DNA of 15,005 bases from NCBI GenBank assembly GCA_019058515.1, contig JAHPYY010000149.1:1-15005 (forward strand). The letters are read 5' to 3'. The position numbers were made by a program, and so were the translations under genes. Shown here piece after piece: positions 1-8,662 of the stretch. Within the stretch, counting starts at the first letter, position 1; every line of letters starts with the position of its first letter. Origin of the DNA: Promethearchaeota archaeon (GTDB lineage Archaea > Asgardarchaeota > Lokiarchaeia > Sigynarchaeales > SOKP01). Below the pieces are notes generated by a model. The model had not been told where the DNA came from and did no database searches. It saw only the letters and a program-made list of their open reading frames with translations.

Positions 1-903
1 CCACCACGCAGCGTACGCTTTTAAATTTCCATTGAGGGCTTGACTGTGTGCAGCGCTACAAGAATAATAATCGACGCTTTCAGTGTGAGCATTCTGCCAA
101 TTTAATGCCCAATTTGAGTCTCTTGAGCCATTTCCGTCGCTATCGTAATCGCAATTATCGTTGACGGCTTTGTCTCCATAATAATTCCCATCAGGGTCGT
201 AGGATTCGATATCTGCAAAATCGTAAAGAATTTTCTTGTTTTGCTCGCAATAGTCTCGGATTTGCCCGTTACGAATGTAAAGGTTACCTTCTTCCCCATT
301 TCCATCAACATGACCGGTCATATACACGAAAATCACCTCAGGATAATCATTTTCTAAACTATTCATTAAAGAAAGATAGGTATTTATGTCTTCTTCCGAA
401 GCGCTCGAAACTTGACCACACCAAGACCATATAACTACATTGACTACGGTATTGCTAGGATTGTTAAGATAATTTCGCGTTGCTGTTGCCCATTGTTCGC
501 GATTTGGATTGCCTAAATCGTTTGCTTCTGAAGTAAACCGATCTGCGATGTTTAACACCTCTTCTTCAACATTATCCCAATTAGAAACATCTTTCCAATC
601 ATATAACCCTTCAGTTCCACCATTTGCTTCTTTAAATTCCGGTAAACCGCTCATCCCCGTTGTTAATTGCGAACCGTGACTAGTGTGTCCATACGCTATT
701 CTTAGTTTTTCTTTAGCGAGTTCAATTTTAGAGTCGGATATTTGATTTAACCTGATTTGGTTTACTATGTTATGATCTGCAGATATGTATTGATTGTATG
801 TGCTTAGTTTTGGGTCGTTTTCTGTGTATCCATAAGAGATAACAGTGATTATTATCAGTGTGAAAATAATTATTGCCGATAAAACAATTTGATTTTTTTT
901 CAT
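1..903 (-). CDS. Secreted SGNH-hydrolase-like protein, 3' end cut by window edge
   Basis: The complement of 903 down to 1 is open for 301 codons with no stop, so the gene continues past the left edge. It starts with ATG and a short KKN head followed by a hydrophobic stretch (about residues 6-24), which reads as a signal peptide or membrane anchor; the rest would lie outside the cell. Conserved-looking blocks are YGHTSHGSQ (71-79), VVIWSWCGQ (156-164), VYMTGHVDG (193-201) and a C-terminal segment CSAAHSQALNGNLKAYAAWW (282-301). These fit a family of extracellular SGNH-like proteins I recall from bacteria and archaea whose substrates are unknown, and that family ends shortly after the last block, so little is probably missing. 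Residues 252-259 (DYDSDGNG) look like a calcium-binding loop. It is divergent from the ABC exporter genes. Existence of the gene is solid; the hydrolase assignment is by pattern memory only. Confidence 0.75.
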   Translation of the reverse strand, partial: MKKNQIVLSAIIIFTLIIITVISYGYTENDPKLSTYNQYISADHNIVNQIRLNQISDSKIELAKEKLRIAYGHTSHGSQLTTGMSGLPEFKEANGGTEGLYDWKDVSNWDNVEEEVLNIADRFTSEANDLGNPNREQWATATRNYLNNPSNTVVNVVIWSWCGQVSSASEEDINTYLSLMNSLENDYPEVIFVYMTGHVDGNGEEGNLYIRNGQIRDYCEQNKKILYDFADIESYDPDGNYYGDKAVNDNCDYDSDGNGSRDSNWALNWQNAHTESVDYYSCSAAHSQALNGNLKAYAAWW

Positions 904-981
904 TTCATATAATAAGATATCTTAAAATTTTTGATAGACAACTAATAGCTATCGACATCTTTAAATCATTCGACTTATGAC

Positions 982-989
982 TTTATAAA
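982..989 (+). promoter_or_regulatory. TATA-like box of the ABC exporter operon
   Basis: TTTATAAA lies 67 bases before the first ABC gene start, in the divergent gap 904-1055. A start of transcription about 25 bases downstream would leave a leader of roughly 45 bases. No clear Shine-Dalgarno sequence precedes the ATG at 1056. The remainder of the gap is A+T-rich and would also have to hold the promoter of the leftward secreted-protein gene, for which I could not pick one box. Confidence 0.4.
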
Positions 990-1055
990 CAAATAAAAGG
1001 TAATAAAATTCATAAAAACAAAATTTCAAGTTATATCGGCTATTTTTCAAGTTTA

Positions 1056-2843
1056 ATGAACAAAAGTTTTAAGAAATATAAGAACTATCAAAGGTGGTTT
1101 CTACATCACCTTTACAAGCAAAAATATGTCGCATTATTAGTTATTGTAAGCATAATTATCCTTACCCTTACAAGGACTCTTATTCCAGTAGTTATTGGAG
1201 ATATAATCGATAATTTGCTTTTATTCCAAGACGAACTTCAATTAATCATAATGGTACTTTTTGGATTGGTGCTTTATTTTTTACGCAGTGGTATTGGATA
1301 CTTTACGACAATGATCGGCCATTATCTAGGTTTAAAAACTGAACAAAACATGAGAAAAGAATTTTTCGATACAATTCAAATGAAACCATTAAGGTTTTAT
1401 GATGATGTTCGAACTGGTGATTTACAAGCTCACGCCACAAATGATTTGCGAGTGATTAACGCCATGATTGCGCATGGGGCTTTTTATCTTTATCCCTTTT
1501 TTCAAATAGGTATTACTACAATCCTACTAAGTGAAGTACTTGATCTTAGATTAACCTTGGTCTTTGTTCCATTTATCGTTATATATCTTTATTTTATTTT
1601 GGATTATCGTAAGCGACTTTCACCATATGCTTCAGGTAGACTTAGAAAACATTCAAATTTGGCGGTAGTATTGCAAGATAGTATAAGTGGAGCCGCAGTT
1701 GTGAGATCGTTTACAGCTGAAAAGTTAGAGCGCCAGAAATTTAGCCAAGCGGTATATGCTTTTAGAGACAATTGGATCGGAGAAACTAAAGTTCAATCTA
1801 AATTTTATCCAATGCTGGTTCTATATTGTGCCATTGGAACTATATTTTTCGTTGGTTGTATCTTCGTAATCCAGAACACATTAACAGTTGGTGATTTAGT
1901 AACCATAAATTTGCTCTTAGTAACACTTATAGATCCCACCAGTGTTATATTCTGGGCTACAAATGATATGATAAGTGGATTTGCCGCTTGTTCGCGTTTA
2001 TATATTGCTCTCTCAAGAGATAAAATCGAGATTGAAAAAGATGAGTTCCTTGATTGGTCTAAAAAAATCGAAGGTTTTATAGAATTTAAGAATGTAAGCT
2101 TCTCTTATCAAAACGAAAAGCAATTAAGCGAACCGATTCTTAAGAACTTAAGCTTTAAGATCGAACCAAATCAAAGAATCGCACTTGTTGGTCCAACTGG
2201 GGGAGGAAAAACAACTTTGGTTAAGTTGATATTGCGCCTTTATGAACCACAACAAGGAAAAATCCTTTTAGATGGAATTGACATAAGGAAATATCCCTTA
2301 CAAGTATTAAGGAGGTATATCGGATACATAGAACAAGAAATTTATCTATTTTCTCGCACAATTCAAGAAAACATTGCTTTTGGGAAACAAGATGCGAAAT
2401 CAAACGAAATTCAAGAAGTAGCAAAGCTAGCACAAGTTCATGATTTCGTCCAAAATTTCCCGAATAAATATAACACAATTGTGGGAGAGAGAGGAACTCG
2501 CCTTTCTGGAGGAGAAAAACAGAGAGTAGCAATCGCAAGAGCTTTTTTGACAGATCCCAGAATAATTATACTCGACGATTCGGTCTCTGCTGTGGATAGT
2601 GAAACAGAAGAAAAAATTGGACTAGCTATGGAGAACATACTTAGAAACAGAACCACATTAATTATTACACATCGACTGCATACAATTAGAACTTCCGATA
2701 AGATATTAGTACTTAAGAAAGGAAGAATTGTGGCAGAGGGTAATCACAACGAGTTACTTTTCAGCTCAGAAGATTATAGGCGAATATTTGGAAAACATCT
2801 ACCCTTACCAACGTTAAAAAGTAAGAAAGCTAATGAGGTTTAA
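1056..2843 (+). CDS. ABC exporter half-transporter, degenerate-site subunit
   Basis: A full-length (595 residues) type IV ABC exporter half: about six hydrophobic helices in residues 24-310, then a nucleotide-binding domain. Motifs seen: Walker A GPTGGGKT (379-386, K385), Q-loop Q427, signature LSGGE (483-487), Walker B ending LDD (506-508), and H-loop H539. The catalytic glutamate after Walker B is aspartate (D508), so the ATP site built on this Walker A/B is probably weak or non-hydrolytic. The signature motif is canonical and would complete the active site of the partner. The next gene follows after two bases, so the pair forms one operon and almost certainly a heterodimer like TM287/288 or BmrCD (family knowledge). 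The exported substrate cannot be read from the sequence; drug-like or lipid-like compounds are usual. Start chosen as the first ATG giving the normal N-terminal elbow helix. Confidence 0.93.
   Translation: MNKSFKKYKNYQRWFLHHLYKQKYVALLVIVSIIILTLTRTLIPVVIGDIIDNLLLFQDELQLIIMVLFGLVLYFLRSGIGYFTTMIGHYLGLKTEQNMRKEFFDTIQMKPLRFYDDVRTGDLQAHATNDLRVINAMIAHGAFYLYPFFQIGITTILLSEVLDLRLTLVFVPFIVIYLYFILDYRKRLSPYASGRLRKHSNLAVVLQDSISGAAVVRSFTAEKLERQKFSQAVYAFRDNWIGETKVQSKFYPMLVLYCAIGTIFFVGCIFVIQNTLTVGDLVTINLLLVTLIDPTSVIFWATNDMISGFAACSRLYIALSRDKIEIEKDEFLDWSKKIEGFIEFKNVSFSYQNEKQLSEPILKNLSFKIEPNQRIALVGPTGGGKTTLVKLILRLYEPQQGKILLDGIDIRKYPLQVLRRYIGYIEQEIYLFSRTIQENIAFGKQDAKSNEIQEVAKLAQVHDFVQNFPNKYNTIVGERGTRLSGGEKQRVAIARAFLTDPRIIILDDSVSAVDSETEEKIGLAMENILRNRTTLIITHRLHTIRTSDKILVLKKGRIVAEGNHNELLFSSEDYRRIFGKHLPLPTLKSKKANEV
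2835..2838 (+). promoter_or_regulatory. Ribosome binding site inside the end of the upstream ABC gene
   Basis: GAGG lies seven bases before the ATG at 2846, within the last codons of the first ABC gene. It supports the start of the second subunit and translational coupling of the two halves. Confidence 0.6.
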
Positions 2844-2845
2844 TA

Positions 2846-4684
2846 ATGGGGATTTATTCTGGATTATTTGAGGAACAAATAAAGAGAAAGCATACCGATC
2901 GCGAGCTTTTTTCCCGGTACATTAAGAGGGTAATCCCCTTTAAAAAAAACATATTACTTATTTCAATCTTTGTGTTAATATCTACCGTTGCTGAAATTGT
3001 TAATCCTCTTATAGTAGGAGCTGCTGTTGAGGAGTTGTACAAAGCTAATTCTAACCTGACGGTAATAATGTTAGCAGGATTTAGTTATATCGTATTATAT
3101 GTAGTAATTTGGATAATGTTTTTTTTCCAACGCAGAGAAATTGGCAAATTTGCGCCATTTTTTTTAGATAACCTTCGAATGGATATATTCGACAAATTGC
3201 AAGAGCAAGATATGAGCTTTTTTGATAAACACGAGAGTGGTCGACTTAATACAAGAGTTTCAAACGACGCATTAGATTTTGGGAATACCACAATCTTAAT
3301 AACAGATACAGTGGGAAATTTTCTAATTAGCATTTTTACTTTTATAATTTTAGTCTGGCTTAATCCAACATTAGCTTTCATTGCTTTGGCTTCTGTTCCA
3401 ATCGTTTTATTGGCTATGTTTTCCTTAAGAAAACTTGCAAGAGTGGTAAGTAGATCTTATAGGAAATCTATAGGAGATGTTAATGCAGCAATGGTTGAAC
3501 TAATCGAAGGGATTCACGTTTGCAAGAGTTTTGGGCAAGAAACGACCGTATCGGAGCAGTTTGATGAAATTAATAAAGAGTATTTTAGAACAAGTTTTAA
3601 AATAACGGGAACAACTCACATGTGGAGACCATTACTTGAAGTTATCTCCGGAATCACCTTAATAATTATCGTATATATTGGAAGTCAATTTGTCTTTCAA
3701 GGAGTTTTAAACCCCGGAATCATATTCGTATTTATCTTATATGTTCAAAATTTTTTCCGCCCAATTATGATAGTGGCTCTTTTTTTCCCAGAATTAAGCG
3801 CTGGCATGGCTGCTTACGAACGTATTCTCGATATTCTTGATTCAGAGCCAAACATAAAACAGAGCCCAAACAGTATAGATATAGATGAGTTAGAGGGAAG
3901 AGTAGTTTTTTCTGATGTCGATTTTTGCTACAGAAATGGTGAATGGGTGTTTAAAGGATTTAACCTCCAAATTGAGAAAGCACAGAAACTTGCGGTTGTA
4001 GGCCATACAGGTGCGGGAAAATCGACTTTAATAAAACTTTTGTCCCGCTATTACGAATATCAAGCGGGAAAGATTGAAGTTGATGGAATAGATATTAGAG
4101 AGATAAAATTAGAATCCTATAGGAGACACATCGGAGTGGTTCACCAAGACGTGTTTTTATTTTCTGGCACATTAGAAGAAAATATCCGATACAGTAGACA
4201 AGACGCCTCGGAAGAAGACATCCAGAAGGCAATCAAAGCAGTTCATGCTGAAGAGTTCGTAGAATATTTACCAAATGGACTTCAAACCGTGATAGGCGAG
4301 CGAGGAAAAGGGCTTTCTACAGGTCAAAAACAACTTATAAGTTTTGCAAGAGCCCTGCTAATGGATCCAAAAATCCTCATTTTAGACGAAGCAACTTCAA
4401 GCGTAGACGCCTATACTGAAGCCGTTATTCAAGAAGCGCTCGAGGTACTTCTAAAAGGTCGAACTTCTATAATTATAGCCCATAGGTTGTCAACGATATT
4501 AAATACTGATCGAATAATCGTCATGGAAAATGGGAGAATTATTGAAGAAGGTACTCACGAAACACTATTGGCTGCTGGTGGAAAATACAGCGATTTGTAT
4601 AAACAGTACTTTGAACATCAAAGTCTAGATTGGCAACCAAGTTATATGGTAGATTCTAAAGAGATGTACGAAGGAAAGTCATAA
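2846..4684 (+). CDS. ABC exporter half-transporter, catalytic-site subunit
   Basis: The second exporter half (612 residues) has membrane helices in about residues 35-320 and a C-terminal ATPase domain. Motifs seen: Walker A GHTGAGKS (386-393, K392), Q-loop Q434, Walker B ILILDE with the catalytic E515, and H-loop H546. The signature is LSTGQ (490-494) instead of LSGGQ. That altered signature faces the Walker A/B of the upstream subunit, the one with D508, so both deviations fall in the same composite ATP site. The other site (this Walker A/B plus the partner's LSGGE) is canonical. This asymmetry is the hallmark of heterodimeric exporters. It starts two bases after the upstream stop with a GAGG ribosome binding site. 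The N-terminal extension (residues 1-30) is charged and predicted cytoplasmic. Confidence 0.93.
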   Translation: MGIYSGLFEEQIKRKHTDRELFSRYIKRVIPFKKNILLISIFVLISTVAEIVNPLIVGAAVEELYKANSNLTVIMLAGFSYIVLYVVIWIMFFFQRREIGKFAPFFLDNLRMDIFDKLQEQDMSFFDKHESGRLNTRVSNDALDFGNTTILITDTVGNFLISIFTFIILVWLNPTLAFIALASVPIVLLAMFSLRKLARVVSRSYRKSIGDVNAAMVELIEGIHVCKSFGQETTVSEQFDEINKEYFRTSFKITGTTHMWRPLLEVISGITLIIIVYIGSQFVFQGVLNPGIIFVFILYVQNFFRPIMIVALFFPELSAGMAAYERILDILDSEPNIKQSPNSIDIDELEGRVVFSDVDFCYRNGEWVFKGFNLQIEKAQKLAVVGHTGAGKSTLIKLLSRYYEYQAGKIEVDGIDIREIKLESYRRHIGVVHQDVFLFSGTLEENIRYSRQDASEEDIQKAIKAVHAEEFVEYLPNGLQTVIGERGKGLSTGQKQLISFARALLMDPKILILDEATSSVDAYTEAVIQEALEVLLKGRTSIIIAHRLSTILNTDRIIVMENGRIIEEGTHETLLAAGGKYSDLYKQYFEHQSLDWQPSYMVDSKEMYEGKS

Positions 4685-4734
4685 TATTCCCCCTTACATC
4701 AAGAAAATTAATAAAACGCTTTTGTATTCTAATC

Positions 4735-4770
4735 TTGATCATTTATCAGAAATGATTAGCACTATTTTTT
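4735..4770 (+). terminator. Probable terminator of the ABC operon
   Basis: An A+T-rich stem, ATCATTT (4738-4744) with AAATGAT (4750-4756) around a five-base loop and extendable by three weaker pairs, is followed by a run of six T at 4765-4770. A second run of ten T lies at 4824-4833. In archaea the T runs alone can end transcription; the stem may be incidental. Confidence 0.4.
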
Positions 4771-4887
4771 AACTTCATTTAAAATAAAACTTACCTCTAA
4801 GCTAAGTTAAAAATTGGTCTCCATTTTTTTTTTAATTCTTAAAAAAAGAAGTAAATTGAAATCATTCAATAAAAACGAGATATCAAT

Positions 4888-6957
4888 ATGAATAAGAGCC
4901 ATATAATCTATTTCATCACTTTAATCCATATTTTTTTACTAACTTTTGGATTCATGATCTTCATTTATCCTCAAAATCCAAAAAATTCAATGTCATCATT
5001 GAATTTATCTTCTGCTAATGAGGTAAAGGCATCAGGCGATATATCGAACTATACTCTTACTAAAGAAGATTTAGAAGAATTTATTGATGGATTCATGGAA
5101 GATCATTTGGAAACCTATAAAATTCCTGGTGCAAGTATTGCTGTCGTTAAGAACGACTCAATATTATTCTCCAAGGGATATGGATTTTCTGATATTTATA
5201 AGGAGAAAGCCGTTCAAGCCAATACAAGCATTTTTCGCATGTGTTCCGTCTCCAAACTATTTACTTGGACTGCTGTAATGCAACTCTATGAAAAAGGGAT
5301 GTTAGATTTAGATGTTGATGTAAACACCTATCTCACATCATTTAAGATTCCCTCTTCGTATTCGAAACCTATCACAATTAAGCATCTAATGAGTCATACG
5401 GCCGGTTTTGAGGATCTTGTTATAAGGATGACCGCTCGTACACCTGATGAATTAATGGATTTAGAAACTTTCTGCAAGAACAATGTTCCAGAGCGTATCT
5501 ACCCCCCAGGTGAAATATTTGCGTATTCAAATTATGGTGTTACATTAGCGGGATATATAGTTGAAAAAGTTTCGGGTTTAGAGTTCAACGAGTATGTAAT
5601 GGAAAATATCTTTAAACCTCTCGGGATGTTCTCAAGCTCATTTTCTCAACCCCTTCCATCCTATTTAAATCAAGATCTTGCTGTTGGTTATCCCAGTATT
5701 AATGAAGATGGTAGATTTGAAGTGGGAGATTTTATATACTATCAAGTCGGTCCTGCCGCGGGTATGAGTTCAACGGCTAGTGATATGGGAAAATTCTTAA
5801 TGGCTCATATTCAAAGTGGCAAATATGAGAATTCAAGAATTCTTTCTAATTCTACAGCGAATACTATGTATACTACTTCACATTCAGCTGACCCAAGAGT
5901 AAACGGATTTGCTTATGGATGGATGGAGAGGACATGCAACGGATTTAGATTGTTATATCATCATGGTTCTTCTAATTCCTTTTCATGCTTAGCTCTTTTC
6001 TCTCGTGATCATGGGTTTGGTATTTTTGTGTCTTATAATGGTTTGAATGGTCAAACTGCTCGCTGGAATCTAATGAATGCTTTCATGGATAGGTACTATC
6101 CTCGATTAGAATCTAGCCGTACCGATCTTCAACCCCTATCAAATGCCGAAGAAAGAATCACTCGATTTGTTGGAAATTACCGCGATCCTAGATTTCCTTA
6201 TAGTTCATGTATGAAGGTACTTGGGCTTGTTAATTTAGTTCCGTACAATACTTATCCAGTAACTCAAAATGGTTCTCGAATAATTGTTTTTGGAAGGGAA
6301 TTTATAGAAGTTGAACCATATGTATTTTTTCCGGTGGATGAAAATAGTACTATAATTGACGATGATTTTTTTCTTATTTTCCTAGAGGATTATGGTACTA
6401 AGGGAAAATCATATTTTGTTACGAATCAAGGATATTGGATTGAGAAGCTCGAATGGTTCGAAGAACCTTTACTTCATCTATGTATTATCCTCATTTGCCT
6501 TGGTTCAATGTCTTGTTTTAGTCTCGTATTTGCTTTTTCGATGACTCGGGAAAAAAAGAAGCAGAAAACAGGAGATAATATTAAAAACAAAGATATTTTA
6601 ATTGAAAATTCTACTCTAAAATGGATATTGAAGAATAATACTTCGTTCACAATTATTGGGACAATGATCACTCTGTTCTTCTTCCTTTCCTTTGCATTGT
6701 TGTTAATATCATTAAATTGGACAATTTTCACAGAAATTTCTTGGGGATTTTCTATAGCTCCGATCATTTATCTTTTGTTTTCGACGCCAATAATCGCTAT
6801 TTTTATAGTTATTGCAAATACATTACTCCTTGGTGTATCGTGGAAATTAAAACCTATCGATGTTAAAATAGGGGTTTTCTATCTAGGTTTCTTAGTATCA
6901 TGTATGATTTATGTACTTGAATTAAATTTTTGGAACTTATTAGGTTTTAAATTCTGA
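4888..6957 (+). CDS. Membrane-anchored serine beta-lactamase/PBP-like hydrolase
   Basis: A 689-residue protein of the beta-lactamase family (PF00144-type, class C/PBP4*/esterase group). A hydrophobic helix at about residues 6-27 is a signal or anchor. The three catalytic motifs are intact: S120-V-S-K123 (nucleophile and base), Y213-S-N215, and H358-H-G360 (H-x-G). After the catalytic domain and a beta-rich linker (about 410-530), four hydrophobic segments follow (about 538-565, 612-638, 645-674 and 672-689 with short gaps), so the C-terminus is embedded in the membrane with a charged K/E-rich loop between the first and second. The enzyme would act on the outer face, probably on esters, amides or D-amino-acid peptides; a true penicillinase role is unlikely. 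The start is an ATG with only a weak GAGAT upstream. It stands alone and converges on the SCP2 gene across 40 bases. Confidence 0.88.
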   Translation: MNKSHIIYFITLIHIFLLTFGFMIFIYPQNPKNSMSSLNLSSANEVKASGDISNYTLTKEDLEEFIDGFMEDHLETYKIPGASIAVVKNDSILFSKGYGFSDIYKEKAVQANTSIFRMCSVSKLFTWTAVMQLYEKGMLDLDVDVNTYLTSFKIPSSYSKPITIKHLMSHTAGFEDLVIRMTARTPDELMDLETFCKNNVPERIYPPGEIFAYSNYGVTLAGYIVEKVSGLEFNEYVMENIFKPLGMFSSSFSQPLPSYLNQDLAVGYPSINEDGRFEVGDFIYYQVGPAAGMSSTASDMGKFLMAHIQSGKYENSRILSNSTANTMYTTSHSADPRVNGFAYGWMERTCNGFRLLYHHGSSNSFSCLALFSRDHGFGIFVSYNGLNGQTARWNLMNAFMDRYYPRLESSRTDLQPLSNAEERITRFVGNYRDPRFPYSSCMKVLGLVNLVPYNTYPVTQNGSRIIVFGREFIEVEPYVFFPVDENSTIIDDDFFLIFLEDYGTKGKSYFVTNQGYWIEKLEWFEEPLLHLCIILICLGSMSCFSLVFAFSMTREKKKQKTGDNIKNKDILIENSTLKWILKNNTSFTIIGTMITLFFFLSFALLLISLNWTIFTEISWGFSIAPIIYLLFSTPIIAIFIVIANTLLLGVSWKLKPIDVKIGVFYLGFLVSCMIYVLELNFWNLLGFKF

Positions 6958-6961
6958 AATT

Positions 6962-6990
6962 ATCAAAAAGAAAAATTAATTAAAAAAAGA
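6962..6990 (-). terminator. T-rich end of the thiolase-DUF35-SCP2 operon
   Basis: On the minus strand, right after the SCP2 stop, the 40-base convergent gap reads as several T runs (CTTTTTTTAATTAATTTTTC and onward). This is typical of oligo-T termination in archaea. No convincing stem is present, and the plus strand is A-rich, so the signal serves the leftward operon. Confidence 0.45.
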
Positions 6991-6997
6991 AAGTAGA

Positions 6998-7369
6998 TTA
7001 TTCAGTTTTTAATACAATCGTTATTGCCCTTGTTAGGCGTATTACATCCATAACATTTCCTTTTTCTACGGTAATCTCTTCTCTGCTAATAGCGTGAGTG
7101 AAGTCTCCTTTACCATTACAAATTTTTACGATGGAATTAGGATCCCCAGACATAACGATTTCGGCATCTGCAAGTGTTCCTTCAGTTAACTTGGAATTTT
7201 TATCTTCGATCTGTACATAAAAAGGCTCTTGATTGTCAAGATTGAATTGAAAGGCTATATTCCAATTCACGTCTTTTCCCGCAATGTTAGTAACAAACAC
7301 TGATTTTGCCTTTTCGTTAGCGTTCATCTTTGAAAAAATACTTTCTAGACTTTCTTTTGCCGTGGACAT
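6998..7369 (-). CDS. SCP2 sterol-carrier/lipid-transfer domain protein
   Basis: A stand-alone SCP2 domain of 123 residues, normal for the fold: an amphipathic N-terminal helix (SLESIFSKMN), alternating strands with a typical ADAEIVMSGDPNSIVKI segment, and a short C-terminal helix. SCP2 domains bind acyl-CoA or lipids in a hydrophobic tunnel. I chose the ATG at 7369, because an in-frame GTG at 7378 lies inside the strong ribosome binding site AAGGAGGTGATT and would use up that signal. It begins one base after the stop of the DUF35 gene, so it is translationally coupled. In eukaryotic and bacterial SCP-x proteins this domain is fused to a thiolase; here the thiolase-like gene is two genes upstream in the same operon. 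Confidence 0.85.
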   Translation of the reverse strand: MSTAKESLESIFSKMNANEKAKSVFVTNIAGKDVNWNIAFQFNLDNQEPFYVQIEDKNSKLTEGTLADAEIVMSGDPNSIVKICNGKGDFTHAISREEITVEKGNVMDVIRLTRAITIVLKTE

Positions 7370-7370
7370 G

Positions 7371-7865
7371 CTAATCACCTCCTTCGTATTCAGGCTTGTT
7401 AATCCATGTATCGTACTCCTCCTCGGGAACGAAGAAAAAGTCAGTCATTTTCCCTTCCCTTTCTTTAGAAAACACCGCGCGTACTCTACGGCCTTTCTTG
7501 AGTTTAGAAGGTACTAAATTCTCCGAAAATATTCCTTGTAGCAAAGCCGTATCCGCTCCGTCTAACTTTATAAACCCTATTCCGTAGGGAATGGCTTTTA
7601 TAAACGCAGATGTAGTATACCATACAATTGTGCTCACATTTATCATACCGGTCTGTTTCATTTCGATCCAATCGGTGTGTTCGTAGCACTCAGAGCAATT
7701 AACTCGAGGAGGCATCCAAGTTTTACCACATTTTCTACACCTCGTTCCCAATAGCTTTTTGTTATTCATAAGCTCTATGAAGAACTTAGACTGTCCCCCT
7801 AATGTATATTTGTAGTTGATTTTGATTACATCTCTTATTTGATGGTCTTGAAACGGTTCACTCAT
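7371..7865 (-). CDS. DUF35 zinc-ribbon OB-fold partner of the thiolase
   Basis: A 164-residue protein with the standard DUF35 layout: an N-terminal helical part, a rubredoxin-like zinc ribbon with C43-x2-C46 and C57-x2-C60, then an OB fold (about 70-145). Known members bind acyl-CoA and bridge or gate thiolase active sites: the archaeal thiolase/HMG-CoA synthase complex and the mycobacterial Ltp2-ChsH2 aldolase (family knowledge). Its ATG overlaps the TGA of the thiolase-like gene (ATGA, 7862-7865), and the SCP2 gene starts one base after its TAG, so the three are made together. All four zinc ligands are present and the length is normal. This part of the complex therefore looks functional although the thiolase frame upstream is interrupted. 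Confidence 0.92.
   Translation of the reverse strand: MSEPFQDHQIRDVIKINYKYTLGGQSKFFIELMNNKKLLGTRCRKCGKTWMPPRVNCSECYEHTDWIEMKQTGMINVSTIVWYTTSAFIKAIPYGIGFIKLDGADTALLQGIFSENLVPSKLKKGRRVRAVFSKEREGKMTDFFFVPEEEYDTWINKPEYEGGD
7373..7383 (-). promoter_or_regulatory. Strong Shine-Dalgarno of the SCP2 gene, inside the DUF35 gene end
   Basis: The complement reads AGGAGGTGATT just before TAG-C-ATG. It is a near full-length match to the 3' end of prokaryotic 16S rRNA, and it encodes the last residues (EGGD) of the upstream protein. It decides the SCP2 start at 7369. Confidence 0.75.
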
Positions 7866-8662
7866 GGTTTGTTTAATCCCTCCTCGCTTGCCATTACGAT
7901 AATCGCAGCATATGCTGCTCCAGGACCTCCTATTGAGTGCGAAATGGCTCGCCCTTTTTCGATGGTGACTTGGTGTTTACCCGCATCTTCCCTTAATTGG
8001 AGAGCAGCTTCCCCCGTACTCATTATTCCTGTAGCTCCAACCGCATGTCCGCATCCGATTAATCCACCACAAGGACAGCACGGAAGCTCGCCTTCTAACC
8101 AAGGTCCTTCTCCTGGTTTTTCAAAGGAATTTTCGATCCACGAACCTCCTTCTCCAAATGGTACAAATCCTAACTCTTCGTACGAAATAACTTCTTGCCC
8201 CGAAAACGCGTCGTGTAATTCAGCTAAATCGATCTGAGATTTAATATCGTTATAATCAAGTCCCGCCATCTTATAGGCCATTTTTGCAGCATTAATATTA
8301 GAATACAATCTTCCCATGCTTTCCCTATTTCCGATAAAGCAGTCAGTATTTGCTGCCCCTACTCCTGTAATCCAGATTGGTTTTTCTACTCCTAATTCTT
8401 TAATTTTCTCTTCTGATGCCAATATTAACGCTGCAGAAGCTTCTGAATAAAGACAACAATCTAACATTTTGAAGGGGTAACATATTATTCTGGAATTCAT
8501 TACATCCTCTACCGTTATCTTCATTGGAGACTGAGCTTTTGGATTTAACATAGCATTCCCGTGGTTCTTCACGCCCACACACGCCATTTGCTCTTCGGTT
8601 GGATTTCCAAATTCCTCGTAATGGGCGTTTACCATCGAGACATACGACGAAGCTGCCATCAA
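7862..8662 (-). CDS. Thiolase-like protein, C-terminal two thirds of a split gene
   Basis: This 266-residue frame carries the second half of an SCP-x/archaeal-type thiolase: the segment MAASSYVSM, a conserved NPKAQSPMKITVEDVMNSR region, the HDAFSGQE catalytic loop (H150), the GGLIGCGHAVGATG loop (H206) and the terminal SHSIGGPG glycine loop. It is in exactly the same frame as the N-terminal part at 8735-9190, separated by 72 bases with stops. The first possible start codons are TTG (8662) and ATG (8659). Neither has a ribosome binding site, so the piece is unlikely to be an independent gene. The stop overlaps the DUF35 start. Apart from the interruption there is no sign of decay. Confidence 0.85.
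   Translation of the reverse strand: MMAASSYVSMVNAHYEEFGNPTEEQMACVGVKNHGNAMLNPKAQSPMKITVEDVMNSRIICYPFKMLDCCLYSEASAALILASEEKIKELGVEKPIWITGVGAANTDCFIGNRESMGRLYSNINAAKMAYKMAGLDYNDIKSQIDLAELHDAFSGQEVISYEELGFVPFGEGGSWIENSFEKPGEGPWLEGELPCCPCGGLIGCGHAVGATGIMSTGEAALQLREDAGKHQVTIEKGRAISHSIGGPGAAYAAIIVMASEEGLNKP

Noticed and set aside
102..311. Minus-strand frame of 69 codons near the left edge
   Set aside because: Lies in a different frame inside the longer, recognisable secreted SGNH-like gene that runs off the edge.
7839..8237. Plus-strand frame of 132 codons across the thiolase-like gene
   Set aside because: Proline- and serine-rich antisense shadow of clearly recognisable thiolase sequence.
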